DNA from: Polyangiaceae bacterium
GTDB lineage: Bacteria > Myxococcota_A > Polyangia > Polyangiales > Polyangiaceae
Length of the DNA: 57,933 bases
Direction: 5' to 3'
Assembly (NCBI GenBank): GCA_029266615.1
Contig: JAQSWN010000033.1
Location: forward strand, 1 to 57,933
Positions 17,330 through 27,525 of this stretch are shown piece after piece. The stretch's first letter is position 1, and the number at the start of each line of letters is the position of its first letter. The position numbers were made by a program, and so were the translations under genes. The notes below the pieces were generated by a model. It did not search any database. It saw nothing but the letters and a program-made list of their open reading frames with translations, and had not been told where the DNA came from.

Positions 17330-17659
17330 GGCGATTGCGTCTACCATGCGCGGCGCTAGGAAGGACAGGAGGCGGAAGCGGAACACGACAGTCCAGCCGT
17401 GGCTAATCGAAGGGTCTCGCGTGAGCGACGAAGACCGCCGACGACCTCTGCGATCAGGCCCTCGTCTATTACTCCGGGACCGCTGGGCATGGCGCTGACG
17501 AGACCGAGCGCGTCAGCCTTCGCGGAGAGCGAGAAGCGCCTTCTCCACGCTGCTGATGCAGCACGCCTCGATCTGGAGGCTTTGACTCATGACGACTCCG
17601 CCCCGAAGGAAGCCATACTATCGCGGCTCGTCAACGCCCCGGGCGCAGTGACCCCTCCT
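17330..17659. other. Intergenic region between bcp and the SDR gene
   Basis: About 330 bp with no recognisable gene. A plus-strand reading frame (ATG 17489 onward) has an amphipathic Glu/Ala/Leu-rich stretch but mixed third positions, no relatives I recognise, and runs antisense into the SDR 3' end. I see no terminator or clear promoter apart from the space upstream of bcp. Confidence 0.4.
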
Positions 17660-18439
17660 TCAGCCCTGTCGTGGCGCACTCGCGATCGCGAAGCCACCGC
17701 CGGAAATGTCCAAGCAAGTGCCGGTGATGAAGGAGGCTTCGTTCGAGAGTAGCCAGGCGATGGGCGCCGCCACTTCTTCCACGCGCGCCGGCCTGCCGAG
17801 GGGGATCGTCTCTGCGATGACTTGCCTGAAAGCCGCGTCTTCCAGTCGATCCTTAGTCATGTCCGTGATCGTGAAGCCTGGACGCACCGAAACGACTCGA
17901 ATGCCCTCCGCCGCGACTTCTTTCGCGAAGCCCACGCTGAACGCGTCTACTGCCGCCTTGCTCGCGGCATAGTGAGAGTTGCCGGGACGACCACCGATGG
18001 TCGCCGCCATCGAAGAGACGTTGATCACGACTCCGCCCGAGCCGCCATTCTTGGTCGACATGGTGCGTGCGGCTTCCCCGCAGCTGAGCATCACGCCCAG
18101 CACGTTGACGTGCAGCAGTCGCGTGAGCTCTGCCGGCGTCGCGTCCTCGACCCGCAGACCAGAAGTGGCGATGCCGGCGCTGTTCAGCACCGCGTCCGGT
18201 ACGCCGAGGTCCTGCTTCACGCGCGCGTACAGGTGCTGGATCTGGTTCGGCTCCGCGACGTCGGCCTCGATCGCCACCGCGCGGCTGCCGAGTGAGCGCA
18301 GCTCCGAAACGAGCGATTCAGCCTGCTCGCGGCGGCTCCGGTAGTTGATAGCCACGGAGAAGCCTCGCTCTGCCGCGATGCGCGCGACCGCGGCGCCGAT
18401 CCCGGAGGCGCCGCCGGTGACCAGCAGGATCTTCGACAT
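17660..18439 (-). CDS. Short-chain dehydrogenase/reductase
   Basis: A classical SDR of 259 residues. The NAD(P) site is TGGASGIGAAVA (about residues 8-19), followed by an Arg-rich segment (NYRSRREQ) hinting at NADP. NSAG is at about 86-89, the catalytic Ser is in VINVSSMAA, and Tyr/Lys are in HYAASKAAVDAF (YxxxK). The C-terminal part has SFITGTCLDISGGGF. Its ATG overlaps the tauD-like stop (TAATG), so the two are co-translated; it may oxidise or reduce the carbonyl product of the dioxygenase. Substrate unknown. Confidence 0.9.
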   Translation of the reverse strand: MSKILLVTGGASGIGAAVARIAAERGFSVAINYRSRREQAESLVSELRSLGSRAVAIEADVAEPNQIQHLYARVKQDLGVPDAVLNSAGIATSGLRVEDATPAELTRLLHVNVLGVMLSCGEAARTMSTKNGGSGGVVINVSSMAATIGGRPGNSHYAASKAAVDAFSVGFAKEVAAEGIRVVSVRPGFTITDMTKDRLEDAAFRQVIAETIPLGRPARVEEVAAPIAWLLSNEASFITGTCLDISGGGFAIASAPRQG

Positions 18440-19296
18440 TAGAAGGGCCTGCTACCCGCGATGCTCACCCGCTTCAAGACCCGCCGCTCTTCGACCGGAA
18501 ACGCGCTCCGGGAATGGAGAACGGCTTGATTGTCCCAATACACGATGTCACCGACGGACCACTTGTGGGTATAGCGGAAGCGCTCTTGAGCGAGGTGCTC
18601 GCGGAGCTTTTCTACGAGCTCGAAACCTTCTTGCTTCGGTAGACCGACGACCTCCACTTCGGTCGCGGCGTCCAAGAACAGGATTTTCTTGCCGCTATCC
18701 GGATGAATGCGCACGAGCGGATGGGGGAAGACGGGGCTGATGAGGGGTTTGTCTTCGAAGCGGTACTTGGGTCGCGGCCCTTCCTTGGGAGTCAGGAAGG
18801 GGTTGTAAGTGATGAGCTGCAGGCCTTCGATGCGACGCTTGGTTTCCGCATCCAGCGTCTCGTAAGCGAGGTGCATGTTGTAGAACGAGGTCTCGCCGCC
18901 GGTGCTCGGCACCTCCAGCGCGTACAGCAGCGAGCCCGCGGAGGGCTGTGGCGCCCAGTGGTGGTCCGAATGAGGCGTGAGCTCGCCGTTACCGGTGTAG
19001 CCGCCCTCCACGTTTGCCACGAGCACGATCTCCGGGGTCGCGCCGCCGTCCTTGGACGCCAGCACCGGCACGTCCGCGGGGGGCAGGAAGACGGTGCCGA
19101 AGTACTGGGCGAAGGCCTTGAACTGCGCCTCCGAGAGGTCCTGACCCTTGAAGATGAGGATGTGATTGTCGAGCAAACCGCGCTTGAGCGCCAAAATTTG
19201 CTCGCCCCCGAGGGGCGCGCTCACGTCGAGATCGACGACGGTGGCGCCGAGAGCGCTGCCCGTGGGGCGGAGATTGACGGTCGCTGAAGTGGACAT
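18439..19296 (-). CDS. tauD: TauD/TfdA family 2-oxoglutarate- and Fe(II)-dependent dioxygenase
   Basis: A 285-residue oxygenase that would couple 2-oxoglutarate decarboxylation to hydroxylation next to a sulfonate, releasing sulfite. Iron ligands are visible: His109-Ser-Asp111 (TPHSDHHW) and distal His261 (NQAVLHSRSAF), with 2-oxoglutarate-binding Arg in RRVLKR (271-276). The N-terminus GSALGATVVDLDVSAPLG and WSVGDIVYWDNQAVLHSR are typical. Taurine is the classical substrate, but related enzymes use alkylsulfates or herbicides, so the symbol is by family. It is first in a two-gene leftward operon and diverges from the GFA gene across a region with a perfect dyad. Confidence 0.85.
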   Translation of the reverse strand: MSTSATVNLRPTGSALGATVVDLDVSAPLGGEQILALKRGLLDNHILIFKGQDLSEAQFKAFAQYFGTVFLPPADVPVLASKDGGATPEIVLVANVEGGYTGNGELTPHSDHHWAPQPSAGSLLYALEVPSTGGETSFYNMHLAYETLDAETKRRIEGLQLITYNPFLTPKEGPRPKYRFEDKPLISPVFPHPLVRIHPDSGKKILFLDAATEVEVVGLPKQEGFELVEKLREHLAQERFRYTHKWSVGDIVYWDNQAVLHSRSAFPVEERRVLKRVSIAGSRPF

Positions 19297-19345
19297 CTCG
19301 GTCTCGTGTAGCAGCCGGATGTCCTCGAAACAAGACCTGAGCCCT

Positions 19346-19361
19346 CAATACTCGGGTATTG
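19346..19361. promoter_or_regulatory. Dyad in the tauD/GFA divergent intergenic region
   Basis: CAATACTCGGGTATTG is a perfect 6-bp inverted repeat around 4 bp, 50 bp upstream of the tauD ATG and 34 bp upstream of the GFA start. It is a candidate operator, possibly for the XRE-cupin regulator encoded 500 bp away. Confidence 0.35.
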
Positions 19362-19394
19362 CTGCGCCGCCAGCAACGTCCCAAGATGGGGCGC

Positions 19395-19817
19395 ATGCTG
19401 AGTGGGCGTTGCCTGTGCGAAGGCGTGGCGTATGAAATCGAAGGCGAGCTAGGGCCGGCCTACAACTGCCACTGCTCGAAGTGCCGCCGTTGGCACGGAG
19501 CCGCCTTCCGAAGCCGCGTGTCCATTCGTACCGAACAGTTCCGCTGGGTGCAGGGCGAGGAATTGCTGTCGCGCTTCCCGCTCGGCAAGGTGACGCGCGT
19601 CTTCTGCAAGGTGTGCGGCTCTAACTTAATTAGTACTTACGCGGATCGACCCGAGGTGCTCGGGCTTCCACTCGGAGGCCTCGAGCAGCACCCGGGTCGC
19701 GTTCCGGAAGCGCACATCTTCGTGGGCTCCAAGTCGCCCTGGTACGAGATCACGGACGACTTGCCGCAGTTCGACGCTTGGCCTGGGGAAGAAGCCAAGG
19801 TCCGGCAGACGCGTTGA
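19395..19817 (+). CDS. GFA-family (glutathione-dependent formaldehyde-activating-like) zinc protein
   Basis: A 140-residue GFA/CENP-V domain protein. Cysteines that bind zinc are seen in GRCLCEG, NCHCSKCRRWHGA and CKVCGS, at the family's usual spacing. Related proteins are annotated as formaldehyde-activating or S-adduct handling enzymes, but most have no proven reaction. ATG 19395 has AGATGGGG upstream; ATG 19386 and TTG 19359 are alternatives. Its position opposite tauD suggests handling of an aldehyde or thiol product, which is inference only. Confidence 0.85.
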   Translation: MLSGRCLCEGVAYEIEGELGPAYNCHCSKCRRWHGAAFRSRVSIRTEQFRWVQGEELLSRFPLGKVTRVFCKVCGSNLISTYADRPEVLGLPLGGLEQHPGRVPEAHIFVGSKSPWYEITDDLPQFDAWPGEEAKVRQTR

Positions 19818-19825
19818 AGGACGGC

Positions 19826-20479
19826 TCAGGTCCCACGAGGGTAACGAATCACGTTCAAACAGCGAATTTCTCGCGCGGTTCGGTTCTCGTAAGTGTGCGG
19901 TACGTCCGAGCGGAAGAAGACGGAGTCGCCCGTGCCGAGCTCGTGCTCGGAGCCCTCGACGATCAGCCGCAGCGTTCCGGTGAGGATCACCAGTGTCTCC
20001 GTCGTCCCCTTGCCGTGGGGATCGCTGCGGTGAACGGCTTTGGGCTGGAAGCGGAGGTCGTACACCTCGACGTCGGCGTTGCCGCCGCCCGGGGATAGCA
20101 GCCGGCTCTCCATGCGCCCATCGCCGCTCTTGAGCGGCGGCGCGTCCCCCGCGCGCAGCACGCGCACGTCTTGCTCGTCGTTGGTACCGAGCAGGTCGTG
20201 AAAGGGCACGTCCAGACCGACGGCGATCTTCCACAGCACGGCGAGCGTCGGATTGGTGCGCGCGCCCTCTATCTGGGAGAGAGCGGCACGGCTGACGCCG
20301 CTGCGCGACGCCAAGTCATCCAGCGAGAGCCGACGATCCGCGCGCAGCTTCTTGAGGACTTCTGCCACACGACGCGCCATCTCGGCGGCGCCGATGTCGT
20401 CCCCACTGTTGTCCTTGACCGTGGGGCGGACGGCATCCTTGAGGGCCGCATTCGCCACCTTGCTCTTCGCTTTCGCCAT
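19826..20479 (-). CDS. XRE-family transcriptional regulator with C-terminal cupin (SutR-like)
   Basis: A 217-residue regulator with an N-terminal linker, a Cro/CI-type helix-turn-helix at about 36-97 (LSLDDLASRSGVSRAALSQIE) and a cupin at about 130-215 (VHRSDPHGKGTTETLVILTGTLRLIVEG, then GDSVFFRSDVPHTYENR). The architecture is that of E. coli SutR (YdcN), which controls sulfur-utilisation genes; its place between tauD and cysK-cysE fits a similar role. ATG 20479 is preferred to the upstream start at 20542 because the extra residues look unrelated. Ligand unknown. Confidence 0.85.
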   Translation of the reverse strand: MAKAKSKVANAALKDAVRPTVKDNSGDDIGAAEMARRVAEVLKKLRADRRLSLDDLASRSGVSRAALSQIEGARTNPTLAVLWKIAVGLDVPFHDLLGTNDEQDVRVLRAGDAPPLKSGDGRMESRLLSPGGGNADVEVYDLRFQPKAVHRSDPHGKGTTETLVILTGTLRLIVEGSEHELGTGDSVFFRSDVPHTYENRTAREIRCLNVIRYPRGT

Positions 20480-20782
20480 TGTTTCGAGCTTAACCGAAGC
20501 TGTCCGCTTTTCGGGACACTTCTCGGCAACTTCTGCGCCCACTCGTGGCCTTCGACTTCACAAACTTCGGCAATTGCGCACGTCCCAGTGCCGAGCTACG
20601 TTTCCGGTCGCATGTTCAGTCGCCCCGGATTCGCTCCTCACGGACCCCAGCCCTGCTGTACCGGGCTGGCGCGGCCTGTCCGTTAGGTGCGTTTTCCCCA
20701 CTGACCGGACCGGGCTCGTCAGCTCATCAGACAGCTGTCTCTTTCCGCAAAACGCGGCGGCTCGCCGCGCGAGGTCCTGGTC
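20480..20782. other. Divergent intergenic region, XRE regulator / cysK
   Basis: A 303-bp gene-free stretch. It holds a CCAGCCC-N9-GGGCTGG hairpin and, close to cysK, a 12-bp palindrome listed separately. Mixed base composition, lower in GC than flanking genes. No confident -35/-10 pair. Confidence 0.5.
20729..20740. promoter_or_regulatory. Palindrome upstream of cysK
   Basis: AGACAGCTGTCT is a perfect 12-bp palindrome ending 42 bp before the cysK ATG. Position and symmetry suit an operator for a dimeric regulator controlling cysteine synthesis. Confidence 0.35.
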
Positions 20783-21766
20783 ATGTCGGCAAGCGTTCCC
20801 TGGTTCGAGAGCTACGCGGAGTCCATAGGCGGCACTCCGCTCGTGAGGTTACGTCGCGTGGTCGACGGCGCGCACGGCAACGTGCTGGCGAAGGTCGAGA
20901 GCCAGAACCCGGCGAGCTCCGTGAAGTGCCGGCTGGGCTCGGCCCTCATCATCGACGCGGAGCGCCGGGGCGTGCTCGGGCCCGGCAAGGAAATCGTCGA
21001 ACCGACGAGCGGCAACACCGGCATCGCGCTCGCTTTCATGGCCGCGACGCGCGGTTACCCGCTCACGCTCGTGATGCCGGAGACCATGAGCTACGAGCGC
21101 CGCAAGCTGCTGCGCGCGTATGGCGCCAAGCTCGTGCTCACGGACGGAGGCCTCGGCATGGAAGGCGCGGTGAAGGCGGCAGAGACGATCGCGTCCGCGG
21201 CGCCGGACTACTACGTGCTCTTGCAGCAGTTCAAGAACCCGGCCAACGCCGAGGTGCATGAGCGCACCACGGGGCCCGAGATTTGGAACGACACGCGTGG
21301 CGGCGTGGACATCTTGGTGTGCGGGGTAGGAACCGGCGGCACGATCACGGGCATTTCTCGATACATCAAGCGCACTCGCGGCAAGGCGATTCAAGCCGTA
21401 GCCGTAGAGCCGGCAAGTAGCCCCATCCTCACCCAGTTTCGCGCGGGGGAGCCCCTGCGGCCAGGCGTGCACAAGATACAGGGCATCGGCGCTGGATTCG
21501 TGCCCGAGGTGCTCGACCTTTCCCTCGTCGACACAGTCGAGCTCGTCACCAACGACGAAGCCATCGAGGCCGCGCGGCGCTTGACGCGCGAGGAGGGCAT
21601 CTTGTCCGGCATCTCCGGCGGAGCCGCGGCGGCGGTGGCGGTGAGGCTGGCAAAGCTCCCGGAGAACCGCGACAAGACCATCGTGTGCATCTTGCCGGAT
21701 TCCGGCGAACGCTACCTGACGACGGAGCTCTTCGACGGCCTTCAGGAACAGGAGCTGGCGTCGTGA
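20783..21766 (+). CDS. cysK: Cysteine synthase (O-acetylserine sulfhydrylase)
   Basis: A PLP enzyme of 327 residues that makes cysteine from O-acetylserine and sulfide. The PLP lysine is Lys48 in NPASSVKCR; the substrate loop [12 protein letters not shown] and the phosphate-binding [10 protein letters not shown] are intact, and the C-terminal [13 protein letters not shown] is typical. The start [23 protein letters not shown] agrees with the family. It overlaps cysE by 4 bp (GTGA), so the two form a cysteine biosynthetic operon that can fix sulfide derived from the sulfite released by the neighbouring desulfonating enzymes; no sulfite reductase is present here. Confidence 0.95.
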   Translation: MSASVPWFESYAESIGGTPLVRLRRVVDGAHGNVLAKVESQNPASSVKCRLGSALIIDAERRGVLGPGKEIVEPTSGNTGIALAFMAATRGYPLTLVMPETMSYERRKLLRAYGAKLVLTDGGLGMEGAVKAAETIASAAPDYYVLLQQFKNPANAEVHERTTGPEIWNDTRGGVDILVCGVGTGGTITGISRYIKRTRGKAIQAVAVEPASSPILTQFRAGEPLRPGVHKIQGIGAGFVPEVLDLSLVDTVELVTNDEAIEAARRLTREEGILSGISGGAAAAVAVRLAKLPENRDKTIVCILPDSGERYLTTELFDGLQEQELAS

Positions 21767-22710
21767 CCAACGGCATCGTTTGGGACCGGGAACCCGCGGC
21801 GCGGGCGCTGGTGACGGATGGTTGGGACCTAACTCCGATCGTGAAACAGCTGCGCAGCCCGAGCCGCTCGTTGAGTCATGGCAACGGGTCCCTCGTGCGG
21901 CGCGAGCTGCCGTCTCACGACGCCCTCGTCGCCATCGCCCGCGCGCTGCGCTCGGTGCTTTTTCCGGCCCACTTCGGACCCTCGGATTTAACCGAGGAGG
22001 GGCTGGAGTACTTCGTCGGTCATACGTTGGACGCCACCTTGCTGGCGCTGCACGAGCAAGTGCGACGTGCTCTCAGCTACGCGGACCAAGCCGCGCCGCG
22101 TAAGGATCGCGCGACCGAGATCGTTCGCGCCTTCGCGCACCGCCTACCGCAAGTGCGCGCCCTGCTGGACAGCGACGCGCGCGCCGCTTTCGTGGGGGAC
22201 CCCGCCGCGACGAGCATCGACGAAGCCATCTTTTGCTACCCCGGGCTCGCCGCCATCACCCTTCACCGCTTGGCGCACGAGCTGTACCGCTTGGAGGTGC
22301 CGCTGATTCCGCGCATCGTCGCGGAGATCGCCCATGCGGACACGGGCGTGGATCTGCACCCCGGCGCCGAGATCGGCGGGAGCTTCTTCATCGACCACGG
22401 CACGGGCGTGGTCGTCGGAGAAACGACGCGAATCGGAGAGCGAGTTCGCCTCTACCAAGGCGTCACCCTCGGCGCGAAGAGCTTTCCGCTCGACGACGAC
22501 GGCCACCCAACCAAGGGCGAGCCGCGGCACCCCATCGTCGAAGACGACGTCGTCATCTACGCCGGCGCCACCGTGCTCGGACGCATCCGTATCGGCGCCG
22601 GCTCCACCATCGGCGGCAATGTGTGGCTTACCCGCAGCGTGCCGGCTCACAGCCGCGTGACGCAGGCGCAGGCCCGAAGCGAAGCCTTCGAAGGCGGCGG
22701 CGGGATCTGA
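21763..22710 (+). CDS. cysE: Serine O-acetyltransferase
   Basis: A 315-residue acetyltransferase of the long EpsC/SAT branch: an alpha-helical N-terminal half (about 1-200) and a left-handed beta-helix of hexapeptide repeats. [25 protein letters not shown] and [12 protein letters not shown] carry the catalytic His/Asp and the CoA-binding face. GTG 21763 overlaps the cysK stop; earlier in-frame starts would run inside cysK. It acetylates serine with acetyl-CoA to supply CysK. The tail ends in a Gly-rich peptide rather than an obvious CysK-binding Ile pattern, although the last residue is Ile as in interacting SATs. Confidence 0.94.
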   Translation: MTNGIVWDREPAARALVTDGWDLTPIVKQLRSPSRSLSHGNGSLVRRELPSHDALVAIARALRSVLFPAHFGPSDLTEEGLEYFVGHTLDATLLALHEQVRRALSYADQAAPRKDRATEIVRAFAHRLPQVRALLDSDARAAFVGDPAATSIDEAIFCYPGLAAITLHRLAHELYRLEVPLIPRIVAEIAHADTGVDLHPGAEIGGSFFIDHGTGVVVGETTRIGERVRLYQGVTLGAKSFPLDDDGHPTKGEPRHPIVEDDVVIYAGATVLGRIRIGAGSTIGGNVWLTRSVPAHSRVTQAQARSEAFEGGGGI

Positions 22711-22765
22711 AAGGGTGCGCGGCAGCGCCGGCACGTTCGCCGAGCGCTGCCGCGAGGCGCCTTTC

Positions 22766-25030
<2,265 letters not shown>

Positions 25031-25049
25031 CTATAGCAGCGCGCCCCCG

Positions 25050-26285
25050 ATGGACGCGCCGCAACCCCTGGAAATCAGCCCTTCCGCACCCCGCGTGGAA
25101 TTCATCGCGCTCGTGGCGCTGACGACGTCGCTCGTGGCCATGTCCATCGACACGATGCTGCCTGCGCTCGGCGTCATGGCGAGTGAGCTCGGCGCCGCGA
25201 GCCCGAACGACCGGCAGCTCGTCCTGAGTGCCTTTTTCGGCGGGATGATGCCGGGGCAAATGCTGTGTGGACCGGCTTCCGACAGCATTGGTAGGCGCCG
25301 CGCGCTGTTCTTCGGCATTGGCTTGTTCGTCATCGGCAACTTGATGTGCGCGCTCGCGCAGAGTTTCGCGGTGCTGCTCGCGGGGCGCGCGCTGTCCGGC
25401 TTCGGCGCCGCGAGCCCCCGCATCGTGTCCATCGCGCTCGTGCGCGACGCGCACGCGGGGCGAGGCATGGCGCGCGTCATGTCGTTCGTGTCCACCGTCT
25501 TCATCTTGGTGCCAGTGCTCGCGCCCTCCATCGGCCAGGGCGTGCTGGCGATTGGCAGCTGGCGCCTCATCTTCTGGGGATTGGTCGTGATTGCGGTGGG
25601 CAACTTGGTGTGGTTCGCGCTCCGTCAGCCAGAGACACTGCCGGAGAGCCGGCGCGTGACGTTCTCGCTGCGCAACGTCGCGCGCGGCGCGGCCGAGACG
25701 TTCCGGCACCCGCTCACGTTCGGCTACATGGTCGGCACGGGTGTGGTGTTCGGCGCGTTCATCAACTACCTGTCTACGGCCCAGCAAATTTTTCAGGAGC
25801 AGTATGGCGCGGGCAAGCTGTTCCCCGTGTATTTCGGCCTCCTGGCGAGCGGCATCGGTGTGGCCTCGTTCGTCAACGGGCGGCTCGTGATGCGCTTCGG
25901 CATGCGGCAGCTCAGCCGTATCGCCCTCCTCGGCGCGAGCAGTCTTTCGCTGCTCGCGTTCCTGACGGCGTGGCTGTGGGGCGGCCACCCGCCTCTGCCG
26001 GTGCTGATGGCGTACCTGATTCCGTGCTTCTTCTTCAACGGAATCCTGTTCGGCAACTTCAACGCACGCGCGATGGAACCGATGGGTCACATTGCGGGGG
26101 TCGCGGCGGCGGTGACCGGCTCGGTGAGTACCCTGGTCGCGCTCGCCATCGGCACTCCGTTTGGCCTCGCCTACGACGGCACCGTGCTCCCGCTCATCGC
26201 CGGCTACCTGACGAGCGGGGTGCTCGGGCTCGTGCTCACGACGTGGGCGGAGCGAAAGAACGACGCCCTCGCCACGCCGGCCTAG
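25050..26285 (+). CDS. MFS multidrug efflux transporter, Bcr/CflA type
   Basis: A 411-residue, 12-TM major facilitator protein. Segment 1 is FIALVALTTSLVAMSIDTMLPAL, the motif-A loop is CGPASDSIGRRRALFFG, and FVIGNLMCALAQSFAVLLAGRALSGFGAASPR matches Bcr/CflA drug exporters. ATG 25050 gives the usual short cytoplasmic N-terminus. It ends 2 bp from the convergent HEAT-repeat gene. The exported compound is unknown. Confidence 0.92.
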   Translation: MDAPQPLEISPSAPRVEFIALVALTTSLVAMSIDTMLPALGVMASELGAASPNDRQLVLSAFFGGMMPGQMLCGPASDSIGRRRALFFGIGLFVIGNLMCALAQSFAVLLAGRALSGFGAASPRIVSIALVRDAHAGRGMARVMSFVSTVFILVPVLAPSIGQGVLAIGSWRLIFWGLVVIAVGNLVWFALRQPETLPESRRVTFSLRNVARGAAETFRHPLTFGYMVGTGVVFGAFINYLSTAQQIFQEQYGAGKLFPVYFGLLASGIGVASFVNGRLVMRFGMRQLSRIALLGASSLSLLAFLTAWLWGGHPPLPVLMAYLIPCFFFNGILFGNFNARAMEPMGHIAGVAAAVTGSVSTLVALAIGTPFGLAYDGTVLPLIAGYLTSGVLGLVLTTWAERKNDALATPA

Positions 26286-26287
26286 TC

Positions 26288-27235
26288 CTAGTGCGGCGCG
26301 CGCTGCGCTCCGGACAGGGCAGCGAGGGCGCGCCGTGCCGCCTTGTTCACTTCGCTGTCCGGATCGGCGAGCAGCCGTTCCAGAGCCGGAACCGCGAAGG
26401 TGGCGTGGAGCTTGCCTAACGCGTTCGCGGCCGCACGCCGGACGTCCGGCACGCCGTCTTGCAGGAGGGCCAACAGGTCCGCGCCGTGCACGTGCCCACC
26501 GACGTCCGCCAGGGCGAGGGCCGCTTCCTTGCGAACTTGCCACTCCGAATCCGTCAGCAGCTTGGCGAGTCCGTCGGCCGAGAGCGCGCTGCCATGCTTG
26601 GCCAGCTGCTTGGCCGCGTCCGCTCGCACCCGCCAGTCGTCGTCCGTCAACGACGCGAGGAGCGCGAGCCTCACCTCCTGCGTTCGCGCGTAGTCCAGCG
26701 CGCCGATCGCGAGCCGGCGCACGCTAGGTTGCGCGTCCTGCAAACGCGCACGGAGGGGGGCAATGCTCGTCTCCGAACGCAAGTACCCGAGGGCAATCAC
26801 GGCTTGCTCCCGCACGGCGGCGCTTTCGTCCTGGAGCCGCAGGGTGATGGGCGCCTCTGCTTCGGGCGCGCGATGATCACGTAACCCCGCGATGCTCGCC
26901 GCCCGGACTTCGGCGCGAGGGTGCGACAAGATGTTCAGTAAGAGCTCGACCGCCTCCGGCGAACGGCTGTCGCGCACGGCCGCGGCCGCGGCTTGACGGA
27001 CACGTTCTGCGTCGTCGGCCAGGGCCGCGACGATGGTCGGGGTCGCTCGCGGGTCACCGAGGTCGTCTAGGTGCACGATGGCGAGCTCACGCACGGTTGG
27101 GTCCTCGTCTTTGGCGGCGAGCAGCAGTAAATCCAGCGCACCGTCGTCCAGCACTTCGGTCAGCTCCGTCAGCGCGAGCTGGCGAGAGGCCGCGTCCGAG
27201 CTCCGAAGCAGCTCTTCGATTTGTTCGATTTCCAT
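26288..27235 (-). CDS. HEAT-repeat protein of the AprA-like operon
   Basis: A 315-residue all-helical protein made of about nine HEAT/PBS-lyase-type repeats, each with an LxDxxxxVRxxAxxALG pattern (for example DDAERVRQAAAAAVRD, DWRVRADAAKQLAKHG, VPDVRRAAANALGKL). No catalytic residues are visible, so it is likely a scaffold or adaptor. ATG 27235 lies 5 bp after the ferredoxin stop, making it the third gene of the flavoprotein-ferredoxin operon. The conserved tight linkage suggests an assembly or electron-transfer partner role; not proven. Confidence 0.88.
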   Translation of the reverse strand: MEIEQIEELLRSSDAASRQLALTELTEVLDDGALDLLLLAAKDEDPTVRELAIVHLDDLGDPRATPTIVAALADDAERVRQAAAAAVRDSRSPEAVELLLNILSHPRAEVRAASIAGLRDHRAPEAEAPITLRLQDESAAVREQAVIALGYLRSETSIAPLRARLQDAQPSVRRLAIGALDYARTQEVRLALLASLTDDDWRVRADAAKQLAKHGSALSADGLAKLLTDSEWQVRKEAALALADVGGHVHGADLLALLQDGVPDVRRAAANALGKLHATFAVPALERLLADPDSEVNKAARRALAALSGAQRAPH

Positions 27236-27240
27236 GCCGG

Positions 27241-27525
27241 TCAGCGCAAAAGGTAGGGAATTTTGACGACGATGGCGTCCTTGGGGCAGTCGGTTTCGCA
27301 AGCCAGGCAGTACCAGCACTCATCGAAGCGCATGTGGGCTTTGCCCGTCTCCGGGTTCACGGCGAGGCAGTCCACCGGGCAGGACTCGATGCAAACCTTG
27401 CAGCCCTTGATGCACTTCTCTTCGTTCACGATGACGGGCACGTCGAAGCGCTGCGTCGTCTGCGCCGCGCGCGCGCGGGTCGCTTCCGCGGCCTTGATCG
27501 CCTCGCGATTGTCGAGGTGGCTCAT
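27241..27525 (-). CDS. 2x[4Fe-4S] ferredoxin, AprB-like
   Basis: A 94-residue ferredoxin with two cluster motifs: CIKGCKVCIESCPVDC and CWYCLACETDCP. The second motif, MRFDECWYCLACETDCPKDAIVVKIPYLLR, resembles the beta subunit of dissimilatory APS reductase. The start overlaps the flavoprotein stop (ATGA), so the two are made together and presumably form a complex in which this subunit passes electrons to or from the FAD. It lacks the longer C-terminal wrap of canonical AprB (about 140-165 residues). Confidence 0.88.
   Translation of the reverse strand: MSHLDNREAIKAAEATRARAAQTTQRFDVPVIVNEEKCIKGCKVCIESCPVDCLAVNPETGKAHMRFDECWYCLACETDCPKDAIVVKIPYLLR

Noticed and set aside
17399..17752. Possible small plus-strand gene between bcp and the SDR gene
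   Set aside because: Weak third-position GC bias, no ribosome site, no recognisable family, and antisense overlap with the SDR 3' end.
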